NCBI RefSeq assembly: GCF_014197035.1
Contig: NZ_JACIEU010000006.1
Span: 62,001 to 126,000, forward strand
Direction: 5' to 3'
Source: Sphingobium scionense
Lineage (GTDB): Bacteria; Pseudomonadota; Alphaproteobacteria; Sphingomonadales; Sphingomonadaceae
DNA: 64,000 nucleotides
In this document: positions 55,101-63,586 of the stretch, piece by piece
Layout: each line of letters begins with the position of its first letter
Numbering within the stretch: the stretch's first letter is position 1
The notes under the pieces: generated by a model
The model's database searches: none
What the model saw: the letters and a program-made list of their open reading frames with translations, nothing else
Told to the model about the DNA's origin: nothing
Program-made: the position numbers and the translations under genes

Positions 55101-56204
55101 CTATCGAAACCGTCCGGGAGCATAAGCAGCGACATCGAGGCTGGCAATCGCCTCCGGCACGGCCTTGCCGGTCAACAGGCTGGCCCCCAGCAGCGCGGCC
55201 GCCGGGGCGGTCTGGATGCCGAAACCGCCCTGCCCCGCGAACCAGAAGAAGCCCTCGATCTCCGGCTCGAAGCCATAGACCGGCACCCGGTCCGGCGCGA
55301 AGCTGCGCAGCCCCGCCCATTTGCGCTCGACCGCCGCGATGCGCCAGTCGACCGCCGCCTGGAACCGGTCGATGGCCTGCGCGATCGCCAGTTCCTCGGG
55401 CGCGGCGTCGCAGGCGGGCGAGGCGACCTCGTCATGCGGCGTCAGCCATATCCGCCCTTGCCCCTCGGGCTTGAAATAGAAGCTGCCCTGCATGTCCATC
55501 ACCAGTGGCAATTCGCCTGCCGGCATATCTTCCAGCCGCAGTTGCACCACGGTACGGCGATAGGGCGTGATGCCGACTGGCGCGACGCCGCAAGCCCGCG
55601 CCACATCGTCCGCCCAGGCCCCCGCCGCATTCACCAGCAGCCCGCATTGAATCATCCCGTCGCGCGTCTCGATCCGCCAGCCGTCGCCCTGCCTCTCGGC
55701 ATGCTCCAGCTTCGCACCCAGCCGGATTTCGCCGCCCAGCTCGCGGAACCGGCGCAGATAGGCCTGATGCAGCGCCCCGACATCGATATCACGGCAACTC
55801 GGCTCCAGCACGCCCAGCGTCCATTCGGGCCGCAGCCCCGGAACCAAGCTGGCCGGCGCCACCGGCTGCAATTCGACGGCTCCGGCAAAGTCGGCCAGCA
55901 GCGCGTCGCGCAGCCCCTCGTCCCCGGCCCGGCCGATATGCAGCGTCCGGCGCGGCGACAGGAAGGAGCGGTCGAAGAAATCGGGATCGGGCGATTCCAG
56001 CAATTTTCCCGAAGCGGTAGTCAGCGGCTGGACCACCGGCCCACCATAGGTTTCTTCCCAGAAGGCGACCGATCGCCCCGTCGCATGATAGCCGGCGCTG
56101 TCCTCCATCTCCAGGATCAGCACCCGCGCCGTTTCCGCCAGCGCCGCGCCCAGGCTGGCGCCTGCAATCCCGCCACCGACAATCACGATATCGGGTCTGT
56201 TCAA
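55101..56204 (-). CDS. FAD-dependent oxidoreductase, DAO/GlpO type
   Basis: 367 residues. The N-terminal dinucleotide loop is PDIVIVGGGIAGASLGAALAE with a following LILEMEDSAGYHATGRSVAFWEE, and a C-terminal FAD loop FFWFAGQGGFGIQTAPAAALLG. The HATGRS motif is typical of the glycine/D-amino-acid oxidase (DAO) family. The substrate is unknown; D-amino acid or sarcosine-like oxidases are possible. It overlaps the hydrolase gene upstream by 4 bases (ATGA), so they form a pair. Confidence 0.85.
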   Translation of the reverse strand: MNRPDIVIVGGGIAGASLGAALAETARVLILEMEDSAGYHATGRSVAFWEETYGGPVVQPLTTASGKLLESPDPDFFDRSFLSPRRTLHIGRAGDEGLRDALLADFAGAVELQPVAPASLVPGLRPEWTLGVLEPSCRDIDVGALHQAYLRRFRELGGEIRLGAKLEHAERQGDGWRIETRDGMIQCGLLVNAAGAWADDVARACGVAPVGITPYRRTVVQLRLEDMPAGELPLVMDMQGSFYFKPEGQGRIWLTPHDEVASPACDAAPEELAIAQAIDRFQAAVDWRIAAVERKWAGLRSFAPDRVPVYGFEPEIEGFFWFAGQGGFGIQTAPAAALLGASLLTGKAVPEAIASLDVAAYAPGRFR

Positions 56205-57154
56205 CGGGCAACCTCATCCAGGAAACGATCGATCCGTCCCAACGCGTCCAGCCGCACCGGGTCAAGCTCGCGCAGGATTTCATGCGCGGCCTCGCGCCCA
56301 TAGACATGCAGGCGGGCATCGGGCAAGCGCGCCGCGATCCGCCGGATCGCCGGTGTCGCGACCAGTTGATCGCGACAGGCGGCCAGGAACAGGGTCGGCA
56401 CCGCGATTCGCTCCGGCCCGTTTCCCGCCTCCAATGCGCGAGTCGACTCGAGCGCCAGCCGCACCCAGTTCCAGCTCGGCGGTCCCAGCGCGATGTCCCG
56501 GCTATGGTCCCGCCACCAGATTTCATCGGCGTAGCGATCCGGGTCATGGGTCAGCCGCTTCTGCCGCATCTGGCGTTGCCGATCGCTCTCCTCCTTCTGC
56601 GTCCAGGCCCGCTTCTCGCCCCGGCCGATCGCGCACATGAAGCTGGCGATCGCCACCGCCAGCCAGCGCGGCAGAGGGGCCGTATGCAGCCCCAGCATCG
56701 GTGCCACCGCCACTGCGGCATCCGGTTCGGCCAGTCCTTCAGCCAGCGCCCGCAACAGCATATGGCCGCCCATGCTGTGACCCAGCATGACCGTCGGCCC
56801 ACTGCCATTCGCCCGCCAATCACTTGAAAGCGCGCGCAAATCGCCCATCCATTGAGTGAAGTCGTCGATATGACCGCACAGCGGATCGTCGGTCAGCCGG
56901 CCCGATCCGCCCTGCCCACGCCAGTCGAAGCTGGTCACCGCCCAGCCCCGCTGCGCCCAATGGTGGATCACCTCCAGATATTTCTCGATCATGTCGCCGC
57001 GACCGTTGAGAAGCAGCATCCTGCCACGGGTGCCGGCGCCCAGCCGATAGCGGCGGATCGGCCAGCCATCGGACGCATGCCAATAGTCCAGCTGGCCACC
57101 CATGGGCCAGGCGCGACGATCAAGGGCGGGGGACGGGAAGATCGGCGAATCCAT
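56201..57154 (-). CDS. Alpha/beta hydrolase, monoacylglycerol lipase/lysophospholipase type
   Basis: 317 residues. Nucleophile elbow MLGHSMGGHMLLRAL with the serine at about 123, preceded by SFDWRGQGGSGRLTDDP at about 77-95. The C-terminal acid is in the VPTLFLAACRDQLV region, and the histidine is in GREAAHEIL. The set resembles the lysophospholipase/monoglyceride lipase (PldB-like) subfamily. It pairs with the FAD oxidase. Its 5' end is 78 bases from the phage-type integrase, which marks the boundary of the mobile region. Confidence 0.88.
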   Translation of the reverse strand: MDSPIFPSPALDRRAWPMGGQLDYWHASDGWPIRRYRLGAGTRGRMLLLNGRGDMIEKYLEVIHHWAQRGWAVTSFDWRGQGGSGRLTDDPLCGHIDDFTQWMGDLRALSSDWRANGSGPTVMLGHSMGGHMLLRALAEGLAEPDAAVAVAPMLGLHTAPLPRWLAVAIASFMCAIGRGEKRAWTQKEESDRQRQMRQKRLTHDPDRYADEIWWRDHSRDIALGPPSWNWVRLALESTRALEAGNGPERIAVPTLFLAACRDQLVATPAIRRIAARLPDARLHVYGREAAHEILRELDPVRLDALGRIDRFLDEVAR

Positions 57155-57231
57155 CAGCCATGGTTACGGTTTGGTAAAAAATGGCAACGCTTTTCTGCGG
57201 TTCAGAGTGCCGGTTTGAAAAAGTTTGATAG

Positions 57232-58242
57232 TCACCGCTTTGTTCTTTCCCATTTCAGCATGGCCGCTTGGCTCAGCTTTTTTTGAGACCGGAGCTTGGC
57301 GTAATGCTCGACCATCTGGAGCGACTGGCCGCTGATCGATGCGGTTTCGGCGGCACTGCACCCAGCCTCCAGCAGCGTGTTGACCGCGTTCTTCCGCAGG
57401 CCATGCGGCACAACCTTGACCGGCGCGCAGGCCGCCTGGATCGCCAGCCTGATCTTGTTCTTCTTCCCCTCGGTTGGCTTGCCGGGGATGATGGTGGCCA
57501 GCGTGCGCGGGTGGCGGGCAAGCTCTTCCCTCAATTCAGCATGGATTGGAATGTCCAGTTCCTTGCCCGTTTTCTGCTGGGTCAGGTTGATGTGATCGTC
57601 ATGCACGTCGCGCCATGTCAGCGCCGCCACGTCGCCTATGCGCTGCGCGGTGTAGTAGAGCAGGTGGACGGAGAGCCGAACGAAGTCGTCATCCGATTCG
57701 AGGCATTGGCTCAGCGCCTGATCGGGCCAAGGATCATGCTCGCCAGTCTCCATTTCCTCGATCTCGAAAAATGGGTCATTGCTCACATGCCCGCGATTCC
57801 GCGCCCACGTATAGGCCGCGCTCCCGGCCCGCTTGACCATGTTCGCCGCGCCGGGCTTGTCCGCCATCTGGTCGAGCAGCAGCACGATATCCTTGCGTTC
57901 GACCAGTTGCGCCGGCGCCGTCCCCAGCTTGTCGACCAACTCGCCTTGATACAGGCGATAGAGCCGCTGCGTGGATGCGGCCTTCTTCTTCTCAAACTCT
58001 GCGCTCGCCTGATACAGTTCGATCAGCTTGGCGACGCTCAACTGCTGAGCGGCATTGACGCGCCGGGAGCGATGGCCAAGCAGGGCCGCATAGGTCGCAG
58101 AGAATATCCGGTCGGCGGGATCGGGCAGGCGCTTCCAGATGCGCTTGCCATTATCGTCATCCTGGCCGGTGTCGAAATAGTAATAGTAGCGGCCCTTTGC
58201 CTTGGTCCGCTTCACATATTTTACGATTCTAGCCATTCGCAT
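57232..58242 (-). CDS. Phage-type tyrosine recombinase (integrase)
   Basis: 336 residues. A core-binding SAM-like domain spans about 68-150 (VAKLIELYQASAEFEKKKAA), followed by the catalytic domain: Arg201 in YYTAQRIGDV, Lys224 or Lys227 in the beta-hairpin, His280-x-x-Arg283 in PHGLRKNAVNTLL, and Tyr314 in MVEHYAKLR. The usual second histidine (GH) is Gln306 in SISGQSLQM, though His313 is nearby. It integrates and excises the element. It overlaps the upstream excisionase-like gene by 14 bases. ATG 58236 is an alternative start. Confidence 0.93.
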   Translation of the reverse strand: MRMARIVKYVKRTKAKGRYYYYFDTGQDDDNGKRIWKRLPDPADRIFSATYAALLGHRSRRVNAAQQLSVAKLIELYQASAEFEKKKAASTQRLYRLYQGELVDKLGTAPAQLVERKDIVLLLDQMADKPGAANMVKRAGSAAYTWARNRGHVSNDPFFEIEEMETGEHDPWPDQALSQCLESDDDFVRLSVHLLYYTAQRIGDVAALTWRDVHDDHINLTQQKTGKELDIPIHAELREELARHPRTLATIIPGKPTEGKKNKIRLAIQAACAPVKVVPHGLRKNAVNTLLEAGCSAAETASISGQSLQMVEHYAKLRSQKKLSQAAMLKWERTKR

Positions 58243-58471
58243 AAAGCTTCGTTTTCTTGCGCCAATCGTCGGCGGCCACCTCTCCGGTCAGCCGCTCAAG
58301 GTGGGCGTCTATGTCGGCCTGGCTCCAGTGCAGACCGTTGCCAAGCATGACCGGGTGAGGCAGGCGGCCGCAAGCAATCTCGCGTTCCAGCTCAGCCGCC
58401 GACAGGTCGAGATAGGCGCATGCCGTCGCCCGCTTCATCATGCGCGGCCAGTGCGGAACGTGCTTGCCCAT
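58229..58471 (-). CDS. MerR-fold excisionase/AlpA-like protein
   Basis: 80 residues. A helix-turn-helix of the excisionase or AlpA type: MKRATACAYLDLSAAELEREIACGRLP is the HTH with HWSQADIDAHLERL as the wing. Such proteins assist the integrase in excision or regulate it. It overlaps the integrase gene and starts 3 bases after the stop of the upstream phage gene. Confidence 0.8.
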   Translation of the reverse strand: MGKHVPHWPRMMKRATACAYLDLSAAELEREIACGRLPHPVMLGNGLHWSQADIDAHLERLTGEVAADDWRKKTKLYANG

Positions 58472-58474
58472 AGT

Positions 58475-58855
58475 TCACCCCTCCCCCACAAGAGCGGCGT
58501 CGATGGCGGGCGCGTCGGGAAGCGGGCGCCAGTGGGTGGGCGGGAATGCCCATTCGCGAACCTGCTCGCCGCCCCATACCCACACCTTCATTTCGCTATG
58601 AAAATAGCCGCTGGCCATGCGCCAGTTGTCGAATGGCGGGACGCTGGTGTCGGCCCACAGCAGGACTTCGCGCATGTGCGGCGCCGTCTCGATCGGCTGC
58701 CATCCCCTCTCAGCCGCCTCCAACCGATCCAGCAGGGCGCGGATTGTTGAAGCCGATTCCTCGAACATATCTGCGCGAGAGTGGAAGCCATACTGCCGGC
58801 TCGTTTCCGCAGAAGCGTCCAACTGCTCCAGATGATCCTGGATGATGTCAGTCAT
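58475..58855 (-). CDS. DUF551-like phage protein
   Basis: 126 residues. An N-terminal helix (SADMFEESASTIRALLDRLE) precedes GWQPIETAPHMREVLLWADTS and a final THWRPLPDAP. The W-x-P-I-x-T-A-P followed by HW-x-P-L-P is the DUF551 layout, common in phage early regions. Function unknown. It overlaps the upstream gene (58848) by 8 bases. Confidence 0.75.
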   Translation of the reverse strand: MTDIIQDHLEQLDASAETSRQYGFHSRADMFEESASTIRALLDRLEAAERGWQPIETAPHMREVLLWADTSVPPFDNWRMASGYFHSEMKVWVWGGEQVREWAFPPTHWRPLPDAPAIDAALVGEG

Positions 58856-59087
58856 GGGCGGCGTCCTTCATCCTCGGGGCCTGGAACCAATCGTAAAGTT
58901 CGCTGGAACATGATGGGCAAAGGTCAGCCCACTGCGGCGTTAATGATCGCTGAGTACCGATCCAGCGGTGGGAATTGGTCTCCGAGTAATTCAGACCAGC
59001 CCAATGATAGCCATCTTCTGGACGGCGAAATTCAGACTTTGTGCCGCAACGATCACAAGTCATGGATACTATGTTTGCCTTAGCCAT
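58848..59087 (-). CDS. Small zinc-ribbon-like phage protein
   Basis: 79 residues. Two CxxC pairs, CDRCG near residue 10 and CPSCSS near 60, suggest a zinc ribbon. ATG 59087 overlaps the upstream stop (TGATG). No named family recognised. Part of the minus-strand early operon. Confidence 0.7.
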   Translation of the reverse strand: MAKANIVSMTCDRCGTKSEFRRPEDGYHWAGLNYSETNSHRWIGTQRSLTPQWADLCPSCSSELYDWFQAPRMKDAAHD

Positions 59088-59662
59088 CACAAACCTCCCG
59101 CCCGCGCGCGCAGGGCCAGCGATCGATATGCACCACGCAGCAGCCGAAGCCGGTGCGTCGCCTCCTTCATGTTGATCGACCCTGAGATGAGATATTCGTA
59201 GCTTTCGATCATGATGCGCGCTGTGAGCCTCAGCGGGATCGGATTGCCATAGGTCAGGTTCCACCCGATGCTGCCATGATGCCCAGCCATCGGATTGGGT
59301 ATCGTGCTGAAAGCGCCGCCACCGATGCAGACGCTGGCGCACATGGCATCAGCCACATGCGGTTGCAGGCTGTGCCCGACACGATAGGCACCCGGCTCAT
59401 CACGTGCTGGTGTCCATTCGATCGCCGGTGCCGGCGCCTCGTAGTGACGGAAAGTGCAGTTGCGGAGAGCCAGCGTGCAGAGGGTCGACAACGCGATGGC
59501 ATCGACTTCCCGCGCCTCGCAGTCGTAAATCTCGCACGGCACCCCGGCCCGGTTGATGAGCCGTTGAAGCCAGAGAGCGCTGATCGGGATGGGCATGTCG
59601 CCCATTTCGCCGATGACCGTCTGCAAGGCGCGGATCATGGCGATGTCGCGCTTCTCACTCAT
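59087..59662 (-). CDS. Phage hypothetical protein, 191 residues
   Basis: No named family recognised. The protein has no membrane or signal segment, a helical N terminus (KRDIAMIRALQTVIGEMGD), a Cys/Gly-rich middle with ADAMCASVCIGGGAF, and a basic helical C terminus (KEATHRLRLLRGAYRSLALR). ATG 59662 overlaps the upstream stop at 59655 by 8 bases; the frame is open to 59734. Not similar to its neighbours in composition. Confidence 0.6.
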   Translation of the reverse strand: MSEKRDIAMIRALQTVIGEMGDMPIPISALWLQRLINRAGVPCEIYDCEAREVDAIALSTLCTLALRNCTFRHYEAPAPAIEWTPARDEPGAYRVGHSLQPHVADAMCASVCIGGGAFSTIPNPMAGHHGSIGWNLTYGNPIPLRLTARIMIESYEYLISGSINMKEATHRLRLLRGAYRSLALRARAGGL

Positions 59663-59825
59663 GCCCCACCTCCTCCCTCGCAGCCGGATCGACATCATCA
59701 ACGAAGTCGACGCGCGCCCGGTTGTCGTTGGCATAGCCCTTCTCGGCAGCGCACTTGTCGCAGATCAGCGTGTGACCGGCGGGCGCGGTGCATTCGACGC
59801 AGGTGTCGGTGCCGTGGTGTTTCAT
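59655..59825 (-). CDS. Small zinc-finger-like phage protein, 56 residues
   Basis: Two CxxC pairs, CVEC and CDKC, in MKHHGTDTCVECTAPAGH and LICDKCAAEKGY, suggest a zinc-binding micro-domain. ATG 59825 overlaps the upstream DUF1643 gene stop (ATGA). No function known. Confidence 0.65.
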   Translation of the reverse strand: MKHHGTDTCVECTAPAGHTLICDKCAAEKGYANDNRARVDFVDDVDPAAREEVGHE

Positions 59826-60397
59826 GACGCCGCCCTCCACAAAATAGGCTTCTGATCGCGCGGAATCCTGTGCTTTCCTCGCGCCATGGGATGGGTAGGT
59901 GCGCCGCTCTTTGTCCTGCCCCAACACCACAGGTCGGGCCAAGGCTCGACACCGCCTTGGATTTCTTCGATGACATGTTCGATCCAGGCATCATCCCAAG
60001 CGATGTTGCCCCAGCAGACGAAAACCTGGTCAGCCTCTTTGGCTACCTTCGCGACGTAAGGCAGGTTGGTCATGATCATCTGATCGCGCGCATACCAATC
60101 GTCGGTCAGGTGCCAGTCGGCGCGCTTCCGACACTCGGCCGGCGACGAGGTGCAGAACGGATAGAGGTTGACAGCGCGATAGCCGCCAAACCCGAACAAC
60201 TGGAACCACGCGTTCCACCACAAGGAGGTGGGATCATCCTTCAAGGCATCCGCAGTCGACGGATTGCATCCGATGACACAAGCGGTTGGGCCATCACCCC
60301 AACGGCGCCTGAGTTCGACGCGATCGTCACCCGCAAAAATTGCGTCACGGCGCATGGTATCATTGCCGAAAAGATCGACAGGCATGGGAGAATTCAT
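59822..60397 (-). CDS. DUF1643 protein
   Basis: 191 residues. The pattern CVIGCNPSTADALKDDPT, FGGYRAVNLYPF and VFVCWGNIAWDDAW fits the DUF1643 family, found in phages and mobile regions, whose role is unknown. ATG 60397 is chosen at the overlap with the upstream gene's stop (60394, ATGA). The frame is open further upstream, but that part overlaps the neighbour. Confidence 0.85.
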   Translation of the reverse strand: MNSPMPVDLFGNDTMRRDAIFAGDDRVELRRRWGDGPTACVIGCNPSTADALKDDPTSLWWNAWFQLFGFGGYRAVNLYPFCTSSPAECRKRADWHLTDDWYARDQMIMTNLPYVAKVAKEADQVFVCWGNIAWDDAWIEHVIEEIQGGVEPWPDLWCWGRTKSGAPTHPMARGKHRIPRDQKPILWRAAS

Positions 60398-60927
60398 TCC
60401 ACCACCTCCACCTTGACGAACTCCCCACCCTTGAGAACCCACTGGCCCACTTTCTTGGGCGTTGGCTGGAAGGGCTTGGGCGCGGCGATTTGCTTCTTCC
60501 ACTGGTCGAGAATGATCGCCTTCGCTTCGGCGGCGGTCAGGTTCTTGCCCCGGCGCAGCAGGCGATATTCGGCGCGCATCGAGGCCGGGATGTCGCGCAG
60601 CCGGGTCGATGACAGCGTGGCATTGCGCTTGGCCTTCGTCTCGGGCGCCTTGATCTTCGCCACGACATCGGGCCGGGTCAGCACCTCGCGATAGAGGCGC
60701 TCCCCATGCGCGCGCAGCATGGCCTGATGCTCGGGCGTGGCGCGCACCCGCTCCATCGTCTTGCGGAGCGTCTCGCGCTGGGCCAGCAGGACGCCAGGTT
60801 TGGCATTATGCCGCCGGATGCCCTCGCGCCTCCGACGCTGGATTTCCGGGTCTGTCGCCATGTGCTTCGCCGAACATGGCTTGCACCGCTTGGCGCCCTT
60901 GCTGCGCGGGTGGGTGCATTCGGTCAC
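60394..60927 (-). CDS. Basic phage protein with N-terminal Cys cluster
   Basis: 177 residues, strongly basic and helical. The N-terminal CTHPRSKGAKRCKPCSAKH is a possible zinc knuckle, followed by long Arg/Lys-rich helices (RETLRKTMERVRATPEHQAML). The GTG start at 60927 overlaps the recT stop (GTGA), the reason for this choice. A DNA- or RNA-binding role is plausible, but there is no recognisable family. Confidence 0.65.
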   Translation of the reverse strand: MTECTHPRSKGAKRCKPCSAKHMATDPEIQRRRREGIRRHNAKPGVLLAQRETLRKTMERVRATPEHQAMLRAHGERLYREVLTRPDVVAKIKAPETKAKRNATLSSTRLRDIPASMRAEYRLLRRGKNLTAAEAKAIILDQWKKQIAAPKPFQPTPKKVGQWVLKGGEFVKVEVVE

Positions 60928-61946
60928 TTGCCGGCCCCCAGCTCGGTCTTGCACACGCCGGCATGGACGAACAGGTCATCGCCATCGGCCTCCGACAGAT
61001 CGGGCAGCAGCGATTCCAGCTTGGTGTCGACATCGATCACCGTGCCGCACTGGTCGATTTCCGCCATGTCCTGATCCAGCGTCAGGCGCTCGCCGCGCTC
61101 GTTGTCGGCCGGGCCTTCGCCGCTATCATCAGCGGCCTGCTCCGACTGGATCTGATGCTCGAGGGCATCGAGCCGGCCAACAGGCTGCTCTGTCTCGATT
61201 TGCGCAATCTCGCCCTCTGCAGCCATGGCGAGCGCCGCCGACTTAGCGACCATCGTGTCATCGCGCTCAAACTCGGCTTCGATGTCGGTGGAACTCGGCA
61301 GTCGCTTGGCGAAGCGCCGCATGACAGTCTTGCGCGCCATTTCGCCCCACCAGTCCACCCACGGACCCTTGTCGGCGGCGCGTGAAACCTTCCGCACGGC
61401 CTCGATCTGGGCGACGTTCATGATTTCGGGCGGGACCACCTCACCGCTCTTGAGGGTGGCGATCGCATAGGCGCCGATGGGATTGCCGCGATCCGCGAAC
61501 CAGTCAGGCTCAAACACCGGGACAGCATCGAGGCCGGGCCGATAGGTGAATTTGTCATGCTCATGAACGACGTGGACATCGACGCTGGCGATCTCGCCCG
61601 ACTGGCGGATCTTCTTCAGGACGCCGGCAATCATCGGCATCCACTGGACCTTCTTGTCCCACCCGCCTGACTGCCGGTTCTTCGTGTTGAAGATAACCAG
61701 GGCGCCTTCCCGGCCATCAGGCAGCAGGCCATCCTGCGCCGCCTTGACCACGGCGCCGAATAGCGACCGGCGATCAGCGTTAAGCAGATCAGGGTTGCTC
61801 TGGATCGCGGTCATCGTGACGCGCTGAAACTTGTCAACGGCGATATGCGCCGGCAGCGCCATCTTGAGCTGGTCACTCATCTGCGCCAGACTCTGCCGCA
61901 ACGCTACTGCCGGGTCGGCCCGGCGCTCCTGAAGCTGGGTTGCCAA
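60924..61946 (-). CDS. recT: RecT-family single-strand annealing protein
   Basis: 340 residues. LNADRRSLFGAVVKAAQDGLLPDGREGALVIFNTK near 55-90 is the RecT core, then VQWMPMIAGVLKKIRQSGEIASVDVHVV, DWFADRGNPIGAYAIATLKSG and WWGEMARKTVMRRFAKRLP. The C terminus is acidic. RecT anneals single strands made by the partner exonuclease; here the YqaJ exonuclease is two genes upstream. It starts TTG 61946, selected by AAGGAG 7 bases upstream. Confidence 0.93.
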   Translation of the reverse strand: MATQLQERRADPAVALRQSLAQMSDQLKMALPAHIAVDKFQRVTMTAIQSNPDLLNADRRSLFGAVVKAAQDGLLPDGREGALVIFNTKNRQSGGWDKKVQWMPMIAGVLKKIRQSGEIASVDVHVVHEHDKFTYRPGLDAVPVFEPDWFADRGNPIGAYAIATLKSGEVVPPEIMNVAQIEAVRKVSRAADKGPWVDWWGEMARKTVMRRFAKRLPSSTDIEAEFERDDTMVAKSAALAMAAEGEIAQIETEQPVGRLDALEHQIQSEQAADDSGEGPADNERGERLTLDQDMAEIDQCGTVIDVDTKLESLLPDLSEADGDDLFVHAGVCKTELGAGK

Positions 61947-61957
61947 TCAATTTCTCC

Positions 61958-62176
61958 TTAGAACGGAACTTCTAGGCTGGTATCGAAGTCCTCGATCACC
62001 AGCGGATTGTGGATGGTCACGCGACGGTGAGCCTGCATGACGAAGAACTCTTTGCCGGGGTTAGCCACAGCTAGACGCTTGGCCTCTTCCGCTGCTCGTC
62101 CGAAAGTGTCGTGACGGACACGGGGGTTCATCCCTTCTGGATTCCAGACGAGATAAAAGGTGTCTGCGAGCCTCAT
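61958..62176 (-). CDS. Small phage protein between recT and exonuclease
   Basis: 72 residues: YLVWNPEGMNPRVRHDTFGRAAEEAKRLA then NPGKEFFVMQAHRRV. This YLVxNPEG...A..EA.RLA..NPG..F pattern recurs in phage early regions, function unknown. ATG 62176 overlaps the exonuclease stop (ATGA). It follows recT by 11 bases. Confidence 0.75.
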   Translation of the reverse strand: MRLADTFYLVWNPEGMNPRVRHDTFGRAAEEAKRLAVANPGKEFFVMQAHRRVTIHNPLVIEDFDTSLEVPF

Positions 62177-63096
62177 CCGCGCTTCTCCACGATGCTGAAG
62201 CGCCGGTAAGACTTCCGGCCCTTGATGATTGTGCCGATGTCGTCGGCAGTGATTTCGCGATCCGGCTGGGCCTTGGTGGTCGGGCACTTGACGGTCATCC
62301 CGTGGAGCAGCGCCACGCCAGCATTACCGAGCTTGTCGAGCAGTTCAGCCTGGGCCGCATCGGCCTGCGCCTTGCCCTGCTTCTCCAGCGCCTTGCCGGT
62401 CAGCCAGCGGGCTGCAGCGTCCACAGCCAGATTGTCGGTCCGCAGGTCGATCAGGTCGCCGTTATCCTCGGGATAGAGCGCACTGATCGTCGGCAGGTCG
62501 CGGGTGTAGTCTGCCGCCGGCGGATCTCCCGCAGCGATGGAGCGCCAGAATGCCGCAACCCGCGCCTCGATATCGGCCCAGATGAGCGGGCGGAACTGAT
62601 ACTGAAACCGGCGCAGTTCATTGCCGCCGACCAGCACGATGACATCGCCCCAATCGCAGCCGGCAAGCCCCATGTAGGACATGACCTGCAGCAGATAGTT
62701 CAGCGGCGGCTCATCGCCCCAGCCCTTGGCTACTATCCAGTCTGCCGTCTTCACCTCAAGGATGCCACGGCCGCGCTGGGGGCACATAACCATCTGGTCG
62801 GGGTGACCACCTAGGCCGGCGTCGTTCGTGAGGCGCTTGGGCGTCTCCAGCTTCTGGTAGCCAAAGCGGTCGCAGGCGCCTTCGATAATGACCGGCTCAA
62901 GGCGAACGCCCCATTCCGCGCGCTCATTGCCAGTGAAGTCTGGCGTTGCGACATTGCCGGCCTTCCGGTGCCAAAGCTCGAACTCGGTCAGCCAGGGATG
63001 CTGGTTGAACAGCGCAGCCACCTCCGACGCGCCGACCACGGACGCGCGGAAAGCGTCATCGCCATCGCCGGCCATGATGTTGGTCACGGCGTTCAT
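62173..63096 (-). CDS. YqaJ-type phage recombination exonuclease
   Basis: 307 residues, PD-(D/E)xK nuclease. Asp100 in AGLGGHPDQM, and Glu114-x-Lys116 in GILEVKTADW, match the catalytic set. WGDEPPLNYLLQVMSYMGLAGCDWGDVIVLVGG is the second hallmark of lambda-exonuclease/YqaJ proteins. It degrades one strand of duplex DNA for RecT annealing. The C-terminal third carries extra helices (QADAAQAELLDKLGNAGVALLHG). ATG 63096 overlaps the 46-residue gene upstream. Confidence 0.93.
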   Translation of the reverse strand: MNAVTNIMAGDGDDAFRASVVGASEVAALFNQHPWLTEFELWHRKAGNVATPDFTGNERAEWGVRLEPVIIEGACDRFGYQKLETPKRLTNDAGLGGHPDQMVMCPQRGRGILEVKTADWIVAKGWGDEPPLNYLLQVMSYMGLAGCDWGDVIVLVGGNELRRFQYQFRPLIWADIEARVAAFWRSIAAGDPPAADYTRDLPTISALYPEDNGDLIDLRTDNLAVDAAARWLTGKALEKQGKAQADAAQAELLDKLGNAGVALLHGMTVKCPTTKAQPDREITADDIGTIIKGRKSYRRFSIVEKRG

Positions 63097-63233
63097 ATGT
63101 GGCTCCCCACCAACAACCCCATCATGAACACCACAGCCCCCGCACCGATCAGCTCGGCATAGGGAGGGCGGATGCCCATCCGGCCTTCAGGGTTGGTCAG
63201 GGCGGCTATGGCGGCGTGGATGGTGGAGATCAT
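63093..63233 (-). CDS. 46-residue single-helix membrane protein in phage operon
   Basis: ATG 63233 overlaps the stop of the zinc-finger gene (ATGA) and the TGA at 63093 overlaps the exonuclease start (ATGA). The protein starts MISTIHAAIAALTNPEGR and ends in one hydrophobic helix, ELIGAGAVVFMMGLLVG. The frame fits both overlaps exactly, so it is likely to be real. Role unknown; holin or membrane anchor possible. Confidence 0.7.
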   Translation of the reverse strand: MISTIHAAIAALTNPEGRMGIRPPYAELIGAGAVVFMMGLLVGSHI

Positions 63234-63586
63234 GACCGGGCCTCCATCTTCTCGCGATGGGCGCGCTGGTGCATTTCATCCATGCTGACCGGCGGTTCAC
63301 CCTCGCACATGTCAGAAAAGGCATCGGCCGCAGCGTCGTCCATCTCGTCCTGCGTCATAGGTCGCCAGCCATGGCCAGCGCAGTCGGAGCACTCGACCGT
63401 GAAATCGTCAGGCGAAAGATCGTCCATGCCGACGAAGCGCGAACGGCGGTTGGGGTTGACCCCGCACACTTCGCCATGGCCGTCGCATTGCGGGCACTCG
63501 ATTTCCGGCCGATAATGCTCGTCGCAGGTAAATTTGCTGGCGACACAATTCGGGCAACCAGCCTGCCAGTTCGCTCCCCGGATCAT
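63230..63586 (-). CDS. Zinc-finger phage protein with DnaJ-like CxxCxGxG repeats
   Basis: 118 residues. Two DnaJ-type CxxCxGxG motifs, CPQCDGHG and CSDCAGHG, and a further CPNC at the N terminus, suggest a two-zinc fold; the C terminus is acidic and helical. Such proteins occur in phage early operons. The function is unknown. It overlaps the upstream gene by 4 bases (ATGA) and the downstream 46-residue gene. Confidence 0.78.
   Translation of the reverse strand: MIRGANWQAGCPNCVASKFTCDEHYRPEIECPQCDGHGEVCGVNPNRRSRFVGMDDLSPDDFTVECSDCAGHGWRPMTQDEMDDAAADAFSDMCEGEPPVSMDEMHQRAHREKMEARS

Noticed and set aside
57155..57231. tRNA 3' end as phage attachment site
   Set aside because: No TPsiC-loop or CCA-like end is visible between the hydrolase and integrase genes.
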